The notes: generated by a model not told the origin, from the letters alone. Positions 10,035 to 20,825 are shown, counted from the stretch's first letter. The stretch: DNA of 64,000 nucleotides from Cololabis saira (GCF_033807715.1 NC_084596.1:41283458-41347457); one strand, 5' to 3'. Translations and numbers: made by a program.

Positions 10035-11160
10035 TATTGGTGTTCGTTGCGGCGGCGGCGGCGTCTCCCCGCCCCGCCCCCCTGGGCCAGCTGGCAGAAG
10101 GTAAGCTGTTGGCTGCGCCCGACACCTGAATATTCTGTGCAGTTATTTTTTCTGCTTAAAAAAAAAAAAAAAAAAAAGAAGAAGACAGAAAGGGATTATT
10201 TTTTTTTTCTAAAAAAAAAAAAAAAAAACACCTTTTTTTTTTTTTGTCCTTCTTACAGCCGTGGTACGCCCCTCTCCCACCGGCACACTTGTGGTGACGG
10301 CAGCGTTTCGCTCCCTCTCCCACTTTATTAATGTGACAACATTATTTTTTTCCTTGCAGATTATTTTTTCTTTAAAAAAGAAAAAATAATATAAGAAAGG
10401 AAAAGAACAGCGCCTTTTTGCCTGTTTTGCGGCCATGGTGACGGCAGCGTTTCCGCTCCCTCTCCCACCGGCTCGTTCAGGGTGACGGCAGCATTCGCTC
10501 CCTCTCCCACTTACTGATGTGATATTATTATTTTTCCTTGCAGTTATTTTTTATTTTTTACTTAAAAAAAAAAAAAAAAAAGGAAAAGAAACAAGAGAGG
10601 ATTGTTCTCTTCTTTTTGAGTAAAGACGCCTTTTTTGCCTTTTCTCATAGCCGTGGTGACGGTAGCGTGGCTGCTCCCCTCTCCCACCTGCATATCGGTG
10701 GTGACGGCAGCGTGCTCGCTGTGGTGACGGCAGCGTTTCCGCTCCCCTCTCCCACTGACACACCCGTATTGACGGTAGCGTGGCTGCTCCCCTCTCCCAC
10801 CTGCATATCGGTGGTGACGGCAGCGTGCTCGCTGTGGTGACGGCAGCGTTTCCGCTCCCCTCTCCCACTGACACATCCGTGCTGACGGTAGCGTGGCCCT
10901 CCCCTCTCCCGCCTTCATATTGGTGGTGACGGCAGCGTGCTCGCTGTGGTGACGGCAGCGTTTCCGCTCCCCTCTCCCACCGACACCTACGTGGTGACTG
11001 CAGCGCGTCCGCTCCCCTCTCCCACCGGCACATCCGTGGTGACGGCAGCGTGACCGCTCCCACCGACACATTCGTGTGGACGGCAGCGTGTCCGCTCCTC
11101 TCTCCTGCCAGCACATCCGTGGTGACGGCAGCATGTCCGCTCCCTCTCCCACCGGTCCCT
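10035..11160 (+). repeat. DIRS leader with homopolymer tracts and GC-rich tandem repeats
   Basis: Between the left ITR and the first ORF are several A/T homopolymer runs (10150-10590). They are followed by many copies of a unit built on gtgacggcagcg plus cgctcccctctcccac, in composite higher-order arrays up to 11160. Long antisense frames here (for example 10551-11936) merely read the repeat. The region is probably the 5' untranslated leader. Whether it has a promoter role is not visible. Confidence 0.8.
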
Positions 11161-11163
11161 GTG

Positions 11164-12558
11164 ATGGAGCGTTCATGCCCAGGGTGCATGGCCGCCCTGG
11201 ATCCTGCGGTTGACCAGGACCTCTGCGTGTCATGCCTGGGCCCTGAGCAGCCGGGGCCGTCGGCCAGCCTCCCCTCATCCCAGCCGGGGTCTTCGCTGAA
11301 GCGATCGGCGAAGAGAGTGGTGGGGGCCCCCAAACGACGGCGGATGACGAGCCAGCTCTCCTCGAAGGTAGATCGCTTGGCTGCCGACATGGAGCAGATG
11401 AAGGCGCTCCTCCTCAATCTGCAACCTGGTACTGGCCAGGTGGAACCTGCCGTGCCAGAGTTTGCTCTGGGGTCGCCACCGCCGCTGTCAGAGGACGCAA
11501 TCTCCATTGCAGCCTCGGCGAGCCACTTCAACGTGTCATCAGGGGACCCGGCCTCACAGCGCTCGGGGTTCTCCTCGCACTCATCTGCCCAGAGCTCTCG
11601 GGAGGGGACGGTTTGTTCCTCCGTGCAGAGCATTATCCGCACTGCCCTGGCACACTTGCAGCTGGATGCACCGCGTGCGGAGGTGGCCTCTAGCGCCTTC
11701 CACAGGCGCAATCCTTCTCCGGTGGAATTCACCATTCCGCCTTCGTCGGATTTTTTGAGGGAGCTGCACTCATGCTGGAGAGATGTCACAGCCCTCTCCA
11801 GGCTAACAGCTGATGACCGTGCTCTGACGGCGATGGAGGACGCTGCAGTGGCTGGTCTCCACCACATGCCCCCCATCAAGCCCTCCATTGCAGCACTGAT
11901 AGTGGCTCCTGATGAGGCTCTGAAGCCAGATCCCAAGTGCCCCTCTACCCAGTGTAGGGTTACTGATGGGCATATTTGTAGGGCTTATGAAACAGCGGCG
12001 CGCATCGGCCGGCTGGGGAACACCCTTTCTCATCTGCTACTGGCTCTCTCCACCTCCCTGCAGGATGCACAGGTGGATGATTCCACACGGGACTTGTGTG
12101 ATGTGTCCCTACAGGCTTTTGCCTCCCAGACGAGGGAACTGGGGCGGCTGATGTCCACCCTGGTGCACACGCGCCGTCATGTCTGGCTGGCGCAGTCACC
12201 CCTGACGGAGACTGCTCGTAGGGTTCTTCGTCAGGCACCGGCAGAACCGGGGGAGCTGTTTGGGGCAACTGTCCTGGAAGCTCTGAACCGCACCGCCCTG
12301 GCCGATGAGACCAGGCAGCGACTGGTGCACCTTCACAGGAGGGCGCCCGCTTCCAGTACACCGAGGGGCCCTTCGTCCGCCCCTGGACGTCGCCCCCAGC
12401 CTCCTGCCCGCAGGAGCCAGCGCAGCTCCCAACGGCCCGTTGGACAGCCTGCCGGGGGGTTTCGCCCCCCTGTGCGCGGACCGCCCCAGCAGCGTCGGGG
12501 TGTTGGCCTCGACCATCGCCCCCCCGGCACGTCCAGAGGCCGGGGGAGACGGCGCTAG
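11164..12558 (+). CDS. DIRS ORF1, gag-like protein
   Basis: 464-residue frame starting MERSCPGCMAALDPAVDQ. I chose this ATG because the frame upstream only reads the tandem repeat. The N-terminus has a CPGC...CVSC arrangement that could bind zinc. A predicted helical middle follows, and then a C-terminus rich in Pro, Arg, Ser and Gln (near 12340-12558), which could bind nucleic acid. It occupies the position of the gag-like ORF1 in vertebrate DIRS elements and presumably packages element RNA. The last 254 bp overlap the RT frame in another register. No break is seen. Assignment rests on position and composition more than on strong motifs. Confidence 0.75.
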   Translation: MERSCPGCMAALDPAVDQDLCVSCLGPEQPGPSASLPSSQPGSSLKRSAKRVVGAPKRRRMTSQLSSKVDRLAADMEQMKALLLNLQPGTGQVEPAVPEFALGSPPPLSEDAISIAASASHFNVSSGDPASQRSGFSSHSSAQSSREGTVCSSVQSIIRTALAHLQLDAPRAEVASSAFHRRNPSPVEFTIPPSSDFLRELHSCWRDVTALSRLTADDRALTAMEDAAVAGLHHMPPIKPSIAALIVAPDEALKPDPKCPSTQCRVTDGHICRAYETAARIGRLGNTLSHLLLALSTSLQDAQVDDSTRDLCDVSLQAFASQTRELGRLMSTLVHTRRHVWLAQSPLTETARRVLRQAPAEPGELFGATVLEALNRTALADETRQRLVHLHRRAPASSTPRGPSSAPGRRPQPPARRSQRSSQRPVGQPAGGFRPPVRGPPQQRRGVGLDHRPPGTSRGRGRRR

Positions 12559-14464
12559 GGCCACGGGGCCGGTCGTCGGCTGCTTTTCCCGGCAGCAGCT
12601 CAGTCACTGGGCTGCCTGCTCGTCGGACCCCTGGGTAATTTCCACCTTAACCCACGGGTACGTACTGCAGTTCCGACACCGGCCCCCTACCTCCGGCCGG
12701 GTCAAGATGACTGTCATCAGAGACCCGGCGAACATTCTGGCTCTGACTCAGGAGTTGTCCGTCCTGCTGGCCAAGGGCGCCATTGTGCCGGTAGACCCCC
12801 TGCTGCAGCCCCAGGGGTTCTACTCAACCTACTTTCTCGTCAGCAAGAAAGACGGCGGCCTTCGTCCCATCTTGGACCTGAGAGGCCTCAACGATTACAT
12901 GAAGGCCCTGCCCTTCCGGATGCTGACCACAGCAGATGTTCTGCATGCGGTCGGTCAGGGGGAGTGGTTTACGACGGTAGATCTACAGGACGCTTACTTT
13001 CACGTGCCGATTGCGGCACAGCACCAGCGGTTCCTGAGGTTCGCCTATCAGGACCGCCATTACCAGTTCAGGGTGCTCCCGTTCGGGCTCTCCCTGTCCC
13101 CAAGAGTTTTCACCAGGTGCGTGGCGGCAGCCCTCGCTCCCCTGCAAGCACAGGGTATGAAGGTTCTGCCGTACCTGGACGACTGGCTGATATGCGCGCC
13201 GTCCCGAGAACAAGTGGTGGCAGACACGGCCCTCCTTTTGTCGCATGTGGCCAAACTAGGGCTCACAGTGAACAGAGGGAAGAGCTGTCTGGCTCCCTCC
13301 CAGCGAGTCGCCTACTTAGGATTGGTACTCGACTCGGTGACCATGAGGGCCTGTCTCTCACCGCGGCGTGTGAGCGACATCCTGCGGCTCCTCGCCCGAT
13401 TCAGGAGGGGCAGACGGCTGCCTTACCTCCAGTTCCTGCAGCTTTTGGGCAGATTAACAGCCGCCTCGGCTGTTGTGCCTTTGGGCCTGCTGAGGCTACG
13501 CCCCCTGCAGATGTGGCTGAACAGCCTTCGCCTGGATGCCGAAAGGCACAGGCACAGGCTAGTCAGGGTGTCGCGGGTGTGTGTCCATGCCCTGGCACCC
13601 TGGAAAGACGGGGCATTCCTGCTGGGGGGTGTGCCCTTGGGCACTATCACCTCCTTCCGGGAGACTGTCACCGCAGATGCCTCCCTCTCGGGGTGGGGTG
13701 CTGTTTGGCGCGGCAGGCCTGCCCAAGGGCAGTGGTCTGCGCGGGACCGCACACGCCACATCAATGTGCTGGAGCTCCGTGCTGTACACCGAGCACTCGA
13801 GCACTTTTTACCTCACCTATGGGGGAGGCACGTACTGGTTCGGTCGGACAATGTGTCCACTGTCTCCCAGATCAATCACCAGGGGGGCACCGGGTCTGCA
13901 CAGCTGCTGCGGGTGTCTCGGGGCCTTCTGACGTGGGCCGCTCCTCGCCTCCTCAGCCTGCGGGCGATATACCTGCCAGGGGTCAGGAATCAGGTGGCAG
14001 ACTTCCTGTCCCGACACAAGCCTCCCCCAGGAGAGTGGCGGCTTCATCCGGAGGTAGTGGGGATGATTTGGGTCCTCTTCGGCAGAGCGGTGGTGGACCT
14101 CTTCGCCTCGGGCGTCTCGGCTCACTGCCCCCTCTGGTTCTCCTGGACAGAGGAGACCAGTCCTCTGGGTCAGGATGCCCTAGGGCACGAGTGGCCCGAC
14201 GGGCTCCTGTACGCGTTCCCCCCACTACCTTTAATCCTGCCGACGTTGCAGAGGGTCCTCCAGAGAGGTCACAGGCTCCTCTTGGTGGCCCCCTTCTGGC
14301 CGGGGAGACCGTGGTTCCCACTACTCCGGAGGCTCTGCTGCGGCACGCCATGGCGCCTACCCGACCGGAGGGACCTTCTGTCCCAGCTGGGGGGTCGGAT
14401 TTGGCATCCCGACCCCCGTCGCCTTCAACTCTGGGTCTGGCCACTGCAGGGCCCGACCCGTTAG
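12305..14464 (+). CDS. DIRS reverse transcriptase, RNase H and methyltransferase-like protein
   Basis: A 719-aa intact frame that copies element RNA into DNA. RT motifs are the first catalytic Asp in FTTVDLQDAYFHVPI (about residue 224) and YLDDW (about residue 290). RNase H follows with TADASLSGWGAVW (about 456), SDNVSTVSQINHQGG (about 515) and NQVADFLSRH. After that comes the DAM-methyltransferase-like block of DIRS elements: VVDLFASG, CPLWFSW and LYAFPPLPLI (about 596-650). The first in-frame ATG is at 12305, inside ORF1. Translation may use internal initiation or a frameshift, since conserved RT sequence starts only about 120 residues in. The end overlaps the recombinase frame by about 115 bp. 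Confidence 0.92.
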   Translation: MRPGSDWCTFTGGRPLPVHRGALRPPLDVAPSLLPAGASAAPNGPLDSLPGGFAPLCADRPSSVGVLASTIAPPARPEAGGDGARATGPVVGCFSRQQLSHWAACSSDPWVISTLTHGYVLQFRHRPPTSGRVKMTVIRDPANILALTQELSVLLAKGAIVPVDPLLQPQGFYSTYFLVSKKDGGLRPILDLRGLNDYMKALPFRMLTTADVLHAVGQGEWFTTVDLQDAYFHVPIAAQHQRFLRFAYQDRHYQFRVLPFGLSLSPRVFTRCVAAALAPLQAQGMKVLPYLDDWLICAPSREQVVADTALLLSHVAKLGLTVNRGKSCLAPSQRVAYLGLVLDSVTMRACLSPRRVSDILRLLARFRRGRRLPYLQFLQLLGRLTAASAVVPLGLLRLRPLQMWLNSLRLDAERHRHRLVRVSRVCVHALAPWKDGAFLLGGVPLGTITSFRETVTADASLSGWGAVWRGRPAQGQWSARDRTRHINVLELRAVHRALEHFLPHLWGRHVLVRSDNVSTVSQINHQGGTGSAQLLRVSRGLLTWAAPRLLSLRAIYLPGVRNQVADFLSRHKPPPGEWRLHPEVVGMIWVLFGRAVVDLFASGVSAHCPLWFSWTEETSPLGQDALGHEWPDGLLYAFPPLPLILPTLQRVLQRGHRLLLVAPFWPGRPWFPLLRRLCCGTPWRLPDRRDLLSQLGGRIWHPDPRRLQLWVWPLQGPTR

Positions 14465-15486
14465 TGTCAAGCTGTACTGAGCCCGTCAGGGCTACCATCT
14501 TGAACGCTCGTGCGCCCTCCACCCGCCTCCAGTATGAGTGCAAGTGGAGGAGATTCTCTGCCTGGTGTGCGGACAGGGCAGAGGACCCTATGCTTTGCCC
14601 TGTGGCCACGATCCTGGAGTTCCTTCAGTCCCTCCTGGATGATGGCCGTGCTCAGTCCACCTTAAGGGTGTACGTGGCGGCCATTTCATCATGACATGCC
14701 CTGGTCGAGAATGCCACCGTGGGGTGCCACCGGCTGGTTGCTCTCTTTCTTAGGGGGGCTCTGAGGCTGCGCCCCCCGAGGACCCCAAGGGCCCCGGTGT
14801 GGGACCTGTCTATGGTACTAGGTGCCCTCTCTTCTCCACCTTTTGAGCCCTTGGCCCAGGTGGACCTGAAGTGTCTCTCTATGAAGACGGCTTTTCTCCT
14901 CGCTATGACGTCAGCAAAGCGAGTCAGTGAGTTACATGCCCTGTCAGTCAGCGGGTACTGCCTGAGGTGGAACCCGGTTGGCTCAGGGGTTACGTTGTGG
15001 CCAAACGTGGCGTTCCTGCCCAAGGTCCTGCCACGCGATCATGCTAATCGGCCTATCCAGCTTGCCCGGTTCAACCCCGAGCCTGCGGAGGGTGGGCCAA
15101 GCCCTTTGTGCCCCGTACGGGCCCTTGCTGCTTATGTTGCTGCCACCGCGCCTGTGCGACGGTCGGAGCAGCTTTTTATCTGTCATGGTGGCCCTAACAG
15201 GGGGCGTGCTATTTCTAGACAGCGCCTGTCCCACTGGGTGGTGGACACCATCGAGCACGCCTACAGGGCCAGTGGCCGCCCCTTACCAGTGGGGGTGAGG
15301 TGCCACTCGACCAGAAGCGTTGCAGCTTCTTGGGCTGCCCTGAAGGGGGTGCCTCTGGAGGACATCTGCGCAGCAGCTTCGTGGACGTCGCCGGACACGT
15401 TCTCCAGGTTTTACCGGATCAATGTCGCCACTCCCCAACCATTGGGCGTGGTTCTACTCCCGGGTCCTTCTGCCCCTGGTCAGTGA
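14350..15486 (+). pseudogene. DIRS tyrosine recombinase with one in-frame stop
   Basis: Recombinase expected to insert the circular DNA form. From the ATG at 14350 (MAPTRPEG) the frame runs through an N-terminal core-binding region (STRLQYECKWRRFSAWC) to a TGA at 14692-14694, about residue 115. The same frame continues open to 15486. The second part has the catalytic Arg in SAKRVSELHAL, the HSTRSVAASW box (His and second Arg, about residue 319) and the nucleophile Tyr in FSRFYRINV (about 355), followed by the short C-terminus. All catalytic residues are present, so the stop is the only defect I see. Whether it is real, polymorphic or a sequencing error cannot be told here. Confidence 0.88.
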
Positions 15487-15528
15487 GGTATGTGACCGGG
15501 ATTCTATGTGACATTGTTGGTATTCGTC

Positions 15529-15632
15529 ATCCAGTGCTTACAGCACCGCCTGGCGGTCAGTAGGGACGAAATAGAACGAAAGTTACGCCTGTAACTACGG
15601 TTCTATGAGTCCCGGATGACCGCCAGGCCTGC
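15529..15632. repeat. DIRS internal complementary region
   Basis: The left half (to 15577) is the reverse complement of the element's left end and the right half (from 15575) that of the right end, joined at AAC (15575-15577). This is the layout that templates the end junction of circular DIRS DNA. One clear mismatch to the left end lies near 15563. Confidence 0.88.
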
Positions 15633-15655
15633 CGGTCACTCCGAATCCTCGTGCT

Positions 15656-15862
15656 CTCGCGAGAAGATTCTAGGAGCCAATCCCATGCTTGACCCCGGAA
15701 GATATACCCCTTCCGGGGGTCATGCAGGGGTCACGGGTGACGTGACATTGTTGGTATTGTACTCGACATGCGCATGCGCGAGGGGAGATATCCAGTGCTT
15801 ACAGCACCGCCTGGCGGTCATCCGGGACTCATAGAACCGTAGTTACAGGCGTAACTTTCGTT
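15656..15862. repeat. DIRS right inverted terminal repeat
   Basis: Inverted match to 9707-9895, plus a 27-bp outer extension (about 15834-15860) that also appears in the internal complementary region. Confidence 0.88.
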
Positions 15863-16455
15863 TTACTGCTATTTCAACATTTAGAGTCATCACCAGAAAA
15901 ATAACACCAGAAAAATAACTTATTTGACAATTTTCACCTGTTTCAAGTACATTTTCACTTGAAATAAGTAGAAAAATCTGCCAGTGGGACAATATTTATC
16001 TTCTCATTACAAGCTGAAAAATCTTGTTCCACTGGCAGATTTTTCTATTTATTTCAAGTGAAAATCTACTTGAAACAGGTGAAAATCTTTGTTTTTTTCC
16101 AGTGATGAGTCTTGTTTTAAGTGTAATGAGATTTTTTTACTAAAATGAGACATTTTAACTAGAAATAAGACAAATATTCTTGTTAAGATTTTGAGTTTTT
16201 GCAGTGATCCATGTTACTTATCCTGTGAAGGACAGAGTCATATTGATAAGTTCAGAAAACTGTTTTTTATTGTTGTGTTTTGATGTATTTGATGTAAGCC
16301 CAGTGGATATTTAAAGCTTACAGAAGGCTGCATTTAACTGCTGCTATGTCATTCCTGCAGTATTTCTGCAGGTGTTTTGGTCACTGCTATTATTTGTAAT
16401 ATATTATATTATTTGTAATCAGCACAAATTATCTGTCCCCATATGATAAAATCCA
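15863..16455. mobile_element. hAT MITE (CAGTACT ends), right part after the DIRS insertion
   Basis: Continues the element begun at 9607. It has the same palindromic interior (tgccagtggg / ccactggcag arms) as the copies at 38939-39699 and 61693-62473. It stops at ataaaatcca near 16455, short of the expected terminal CAGTACT, so the right tip is missing. Confidence 0.8.
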
Positions 16456-17499
16456 GGTGACCAGCAGGTGGCACCGTTCCTCCACGCCAGCACCACAGAC
16501 AAATTAATCACTGTACAAAACAATCATTACAGGAATAGACTATTTTCAAATAAGCATGTCTAAGGGATTACATTTAATCCCTTCCAAGTGTGACATGGAA
16601 TCATAAACGGCCACAGATGTGTGTTAATTGTTCCCCTGTGATGGACGTGATGAGATCCAGCGGCGAGCCAGCGGTGAGACAGCTGTGATGGCTCAGTCCG
16701 TTGTGAAGGCAGGTCTGTTTGCTCTTTGTTCCTCTAGGAAACACTGAGGGGGAAAGGGTTAGATGAACTGCAAACACTCGTCTCTGTGACACAAGACAAA
16801 GAGGATTTGGGAGCAGAGATGAGGATAGATGCAGGATTTGTGTCTGACAGGCCAGAGCCATCTCATTTCCCCTGAGGATTTCTTACAGCCGCGCTTGGCT
16901 GTCCCGCTGGAATGATCTGGTGTAAAAGCAGACATAGTTGGACTCGGCCTCTTTTCTATTACTCAAGTTGTCACAGACGGGATCCACACACAAACATGAC
17001 AATAATAAAACAAGAGAAACTCCATCAAATCAAACCCTTTCACCAGGCACTATCTGCAGAGCAGCACAATGAAGATGTCTGGTAAATTATCATCTTCTAG
17101 AGAACAGCATGTGTACGTCCACAGGACAAAAATAAGACCAAATCAGGCCTCGGTGTCACAGTGAATAAAGAGGCCGATCTCAGCGGTGATCACCGGTGAC
17201 ACCTCCTCTGTCTCTAGTGGCACCAACCAAACAAAATAAAACATAAAAACCTTAATGGGGCTCGGTCCTACAAGGAGGCTGAGTTTAAAAACATGTCCCT
17301 GTCTTCACTTTAATCATATGTCTGCAGCGGTTTTTCTGTCTCCTGATTAAACGTCTGCTCCATCGACGGAGGGGGCCATGTGATTATGTGCTGTTCAGCG
17401 AGGGCTTTTATTTCTGCACCACGGGTTTGCTGCAGCTACAGTCTGCAGGGAGTGAAATGAACAAACAAACTCAAAACATTGAACATTGAACATTGAATA
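16456..17499. other. No gene or recognised repeat
   Basis: Mixed-composition sequence with only short chance frames. I find no splice-linked exon or protein similarity that I can support. Confidence 0.4.
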
Positions 17500-18314
17500 C
17501 ATTAAAGGGAAAATTTCAAAATCACTCGCAATCCTGTATAAATCCAGAAATGTACTGAATTCCAAGGCCTTGCATTTGATTTACTACTCATTGATTGTTC
17601 CCTATGTTACTGTGTGGAATTGTGGGGATCCACCTTTAAAACCACCTTAAATTCAATAATAAAACTTCAAAAACGAGCCATACGTATCATCAATAAGGCT
17701 GATTACTACGCTCACACAGATCCACTTTTTCTAGATTCTCATGTTATTAAATTTTATGATTTGTTTTATTATAGAATCATGCAAATTATGTTCAGAGCAA
17801 AATCAAAAATGCTCCCTGACCCAATACAGAGGTTCTTTTCAATTCAGGAGACTCCCTATAATCTCAGAGGTGTCTACAATTTTACTGTACAAAAAGCTAA
17901 AAAAGGTATGAAAAGGAGATGTGTCTCCATCACTGGAGTTAAATTCTGGAATGATGCCAACATAAATTTAAAAACATGTCATTCTCTTTTTGTTTTTAAG
18001 AAAATGGTTTGTAAAGCTATTTTTGAAGCTTATAAGTGCAATTGACTATCTGTAAATGTTTATTTGCTTTTCTATTGTTTCTTTGCCTTTTGTTGTTTTT
18101 GCTTTTCTGTTCTCTTTTTGGTTTTCTTGAGGTCGGTAGCCACAAAAAGAAAGTTGGTAATAAAGGATAGGCTTTTATACGCAGTTTGCTTCAGCCTTTT
18201 CAGTCATTGTTCAACACATTTTTGGTTTTGTATGAAATGTTAATGCTGTGCACAATGTTTTTTTGGTGTTGTTTTGTGTTGTCATGACTGAATAAACTTC
18301 ATTCATTCATTCAA
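17500..18314 (+). mobile_element. 5'-truncated LINE (L2/CR1-like), RT C-terminus and 3' tail
   Basis: The frame at 17614-18045 (143 aa) has the typical C-terminal RT region of fish LINEs: LQKRAIRIINKADYYAHTDPLF, then YNLRGVYNF and the final GVKFWND. Remnants of the preceding RT segment can be read upstream in other frames. The 3' region ends with ATTCATTCATTC after aataaacttc, a LINE tail. A related fragment on the other strand is at 58190-58800. It is a dead copy. Confidence 0.82.
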
Positions 18315-20396
18315 AACCGATCATTTTTGTGCGTTTTGCTGCTTCAGCATGCATAACATCACAAAAACCCTCAGCCCTCTTCTGTCTGGGGGTTTGCTGG
18401 TGGATCCACGTTTACAGAGACTGTAAAAACTCCCCGAGACGCTTCACAGATGACACAGCGGATCCAGTGTGTGTCTGCAAGTTTCTGAACTCGGAGTGAG
18501 AAAAAGGTTTTCGCTTAATCATCGTAGATTTTCAGAAAAAGAACGACCAATGAGACTGATTGAAGAAATAAACTCATAAACTCACAATTGTGGGTGATAC
18601 GGCAGCAGCAGACACAAAGAATCACAGGGGTCTCATTAAGGCAAGGCAAGTTTATTTGTATAGCACATCAACACAAGGTTATTCAAGGTTATGCAAGACA
18701 ATTAAACAGTAAATAACAAATAAAATGAAATAAAATGATCAGAAAAGAGGTAAAATAATAAGTTGTTAAAAAGTAAGGGCAGCAGAGTACAGCAGGTACA
18801 TCTCATTCTTAAAATGGCAAGAATTACGTTTCTACGTACAAAGACCGGGTCAAATACAGTATTACAAAAGTAATCTGTGACAATTCGTACGGTGAATTAA
18901 ACCAATTTGACAATTAAAACACTAATGCAAAGATGTGATCGTTGAGACAATCGCCTGATAACCAGAGCTTTTAAATACTATAGCTGTCGAGTTCAGTTTT
19001 CAGTTTGTTAAAAGAGCTGACAGAGAATTTTTTTTCAAATGACGACTTAATGAAATGTTCATGACATGATATCACAGATACAGTACAACAGCTCCTTTTT
19101 CAACCATGTCTTTGCAGCTCTGTTCACGGCAGCTGGTTTCAGGGGTTGGAGTCAGCAACGGCTCGAGTGCATCGCTCACTTCTGCAGGGTGGGATGTTTC
19201 CTGAGGTCGGTGATGTGCAAACCACATCCTGGATGATCTGAGTCGGTGATGTCACATAATCCTGCAAATCTCAACCACTCAACAAATAAGATCTTATAAG
19301 CTGCTCCGTTGTGTTTTCTGATTGGTGGATGTGTTCAGTGATCTCAAAGATATTAAAATTGACCTTAAAAAGACAAACCACCTCATTCAAGTTTTCTGTC
19401 CAGCAAAACAGTATTTTAGTAATAAAGAGCAGTTACTCTCCATGAGCCGATGATATACAGTATAATATCAGTGTGTGGCATGAGAAGAACCCACCAAGCC
19501 CAGGTACATTTATTTCATTTATCTGTATACAAATGGCTGTTGCACTGTTTGCCTCTTCTACCTCAGATTTGTACTTTTATTTTTTTATTCTTTTTTATTG
19601 GTTTGCACAGAATAAAAGTAACACTTGCAATGTAAATGGTAAAAAACAAATGTAATTGTAGATTTTGCACTGATTGTTAAGGCTGTGCAATGCCTTTTTT
19701 AAAAGGCACATTGTTGAATAAAAAATGGTTGAATTGTAACAGTGGTGTCGCTTTCATTTTTTTCAAACATTATTGACTGAGCTGAGGAATATTAAAAATT
19801 TTGAGTGTATTTCCCACAGATTATGAGTTGAGGAAAATAGAAAGTTTTAAGTTGTGGAAACTTAAAACAAATGTTGAGTTCTGTGAACTTATTTGGGTTA
19901 ACAGTGTATGACACATTTAGGACAACTTTTGATTTCAACCTGCAATGTACTATACTGAACTGTATATTCAGATATATGTACCGGTGTATATATAAAGAAC
20001 GTTTCATAAAAGTTAAAGTTAAAAATTGTATTAAAAAATTTGCATGGCATAAGTGTAGTTTTGATCCACTTCAAATGTTGACTGCTGTATTACTGTAATG
20101 TTATATAATTACATTTGATCTAGGAAGAATGATATTATGCACACTTAAAAAGATCAAAGTAGTTAGAAAATGCTGATTCACAAATATACATGTCCAGTCT
20201 AGCCGTTCAGTTTAAAAAACGGCATCACCATTAAGTCACATTGTAAATTGAAGTGAAGGATGAAGGAATAAAAATACTTGTGACAGACATTTTAACGCCT
20301 GACTGGCAAAATAAAAAACAATAATACTAGTTCACAATGACACATGGAAGCATATTCGTCTTGCAGAGAATCTTATCTTTATATATACATCACTAC
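18315..20396. other. Non-coding, with one interspersed repeat
   Basis: 18636-18925 is related, in reverse, to 42510-43125. Both share the caaggcaagtttattt tail and the gaattacgtttctacgt block, so they belong to one retroposon family. The rest shows no gene. Confidence 0.55.
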
Positions 20397-20404
20397 ATGA
20401 TGAT

Positions 20405-20825
20405 ACGGAAGCGTAGTGCTGCCACCCCAGAATAAAAAATATATCAGTATCACGTTATAATGTGAAAGGTTTATTGTTAGAACAATAAATTATCACGTTA
20501 TAACGTGATTAGTGTGTATATTGTAATAATGAGAAAAATATCACGTTATAACAATAAACTTATCACGTTATAACGTGATAGTTTGTTAGGACAATATACT
20601 ATTTATCACGTTATAACATTAGTGTGTATATTGTAATAACGTGAAAAATATCACATTATAATGTGATCAATATTATATTGTTCTAACAATAAATCATCAA
20701 GTTATAACGTGATAAGTTTGTATATTGTAATACGTGAAAAATATAACTTTTTATAACTTTTCACGTTATAACGTGAAACTGATTTTTTTCTTTTTCTGTG
20801 GTAGCAAGCAACACTACGCTTCCGT
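20405..20825. mobile_element. hAT-like MITE with palindromic AT-rich array
   Basis: Inverted ends ACGGAAGCGTAGTG and the complement, flanked by the 8-bp duplication ATGATGAT (20397-20404 and 20826-20833). The interior is a run of imperfect copies of the palindrome atcacgttataacgtgat separated by short linkers. The 8-bp duplication supports hAT. Confidence 0.85.

Larger units (their letters stand above)
9707..15862 (+). mobile_element. DIRS-type tyrosine-recombinase retrotransposon, 6.16 kb
   Basis: Full-length by structure: inverted terminal repeats (9707-9895 and about 15656-15862), an internal complementary region (15529-15632) and three overlapping ORFs in the order gag-like, RT/RNase H/methyltransferase-like, tyrosine recombinase. 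Both ends carry the trinucleotide GTT. The target has a single GTT in unoccupied copies, and there is no longer target duplication, as expected for recombinase-mediated integration of a circle. Apart from one stop codon in the recombinase, the ORFs are intact, so this is a young copy. Confidence 0.93.

Noticed and set aside
10551..11936. Long minus-strand open frames (461 and 238 aa) in the DIRS leader and ORF1
   Set aside because: They read the GC-rich tandem repeats and the antisense of ORF1, show no domain, and lie opposite a recognised gag-like ORF.
12964..14694. 576-aa plus-strand frame overlapping the RT ORF
   Set aside because: Only its final part (from 14350) encodes recombinase; the earlier part is an alternative register of RT with no domain.
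17614..18045. 143-aa frame as a host gene
   Set aside because: Its sequence is the C-terminal RT region of a LINE, followed by a LINE-type tail.
20440..20790. Regularly spaced palindromic repeats resembling a CRISPR array
   Set aside because: The spacers are themselves variants of the repeat, the array lies inside a MITE, and the DNA is vertebrate.
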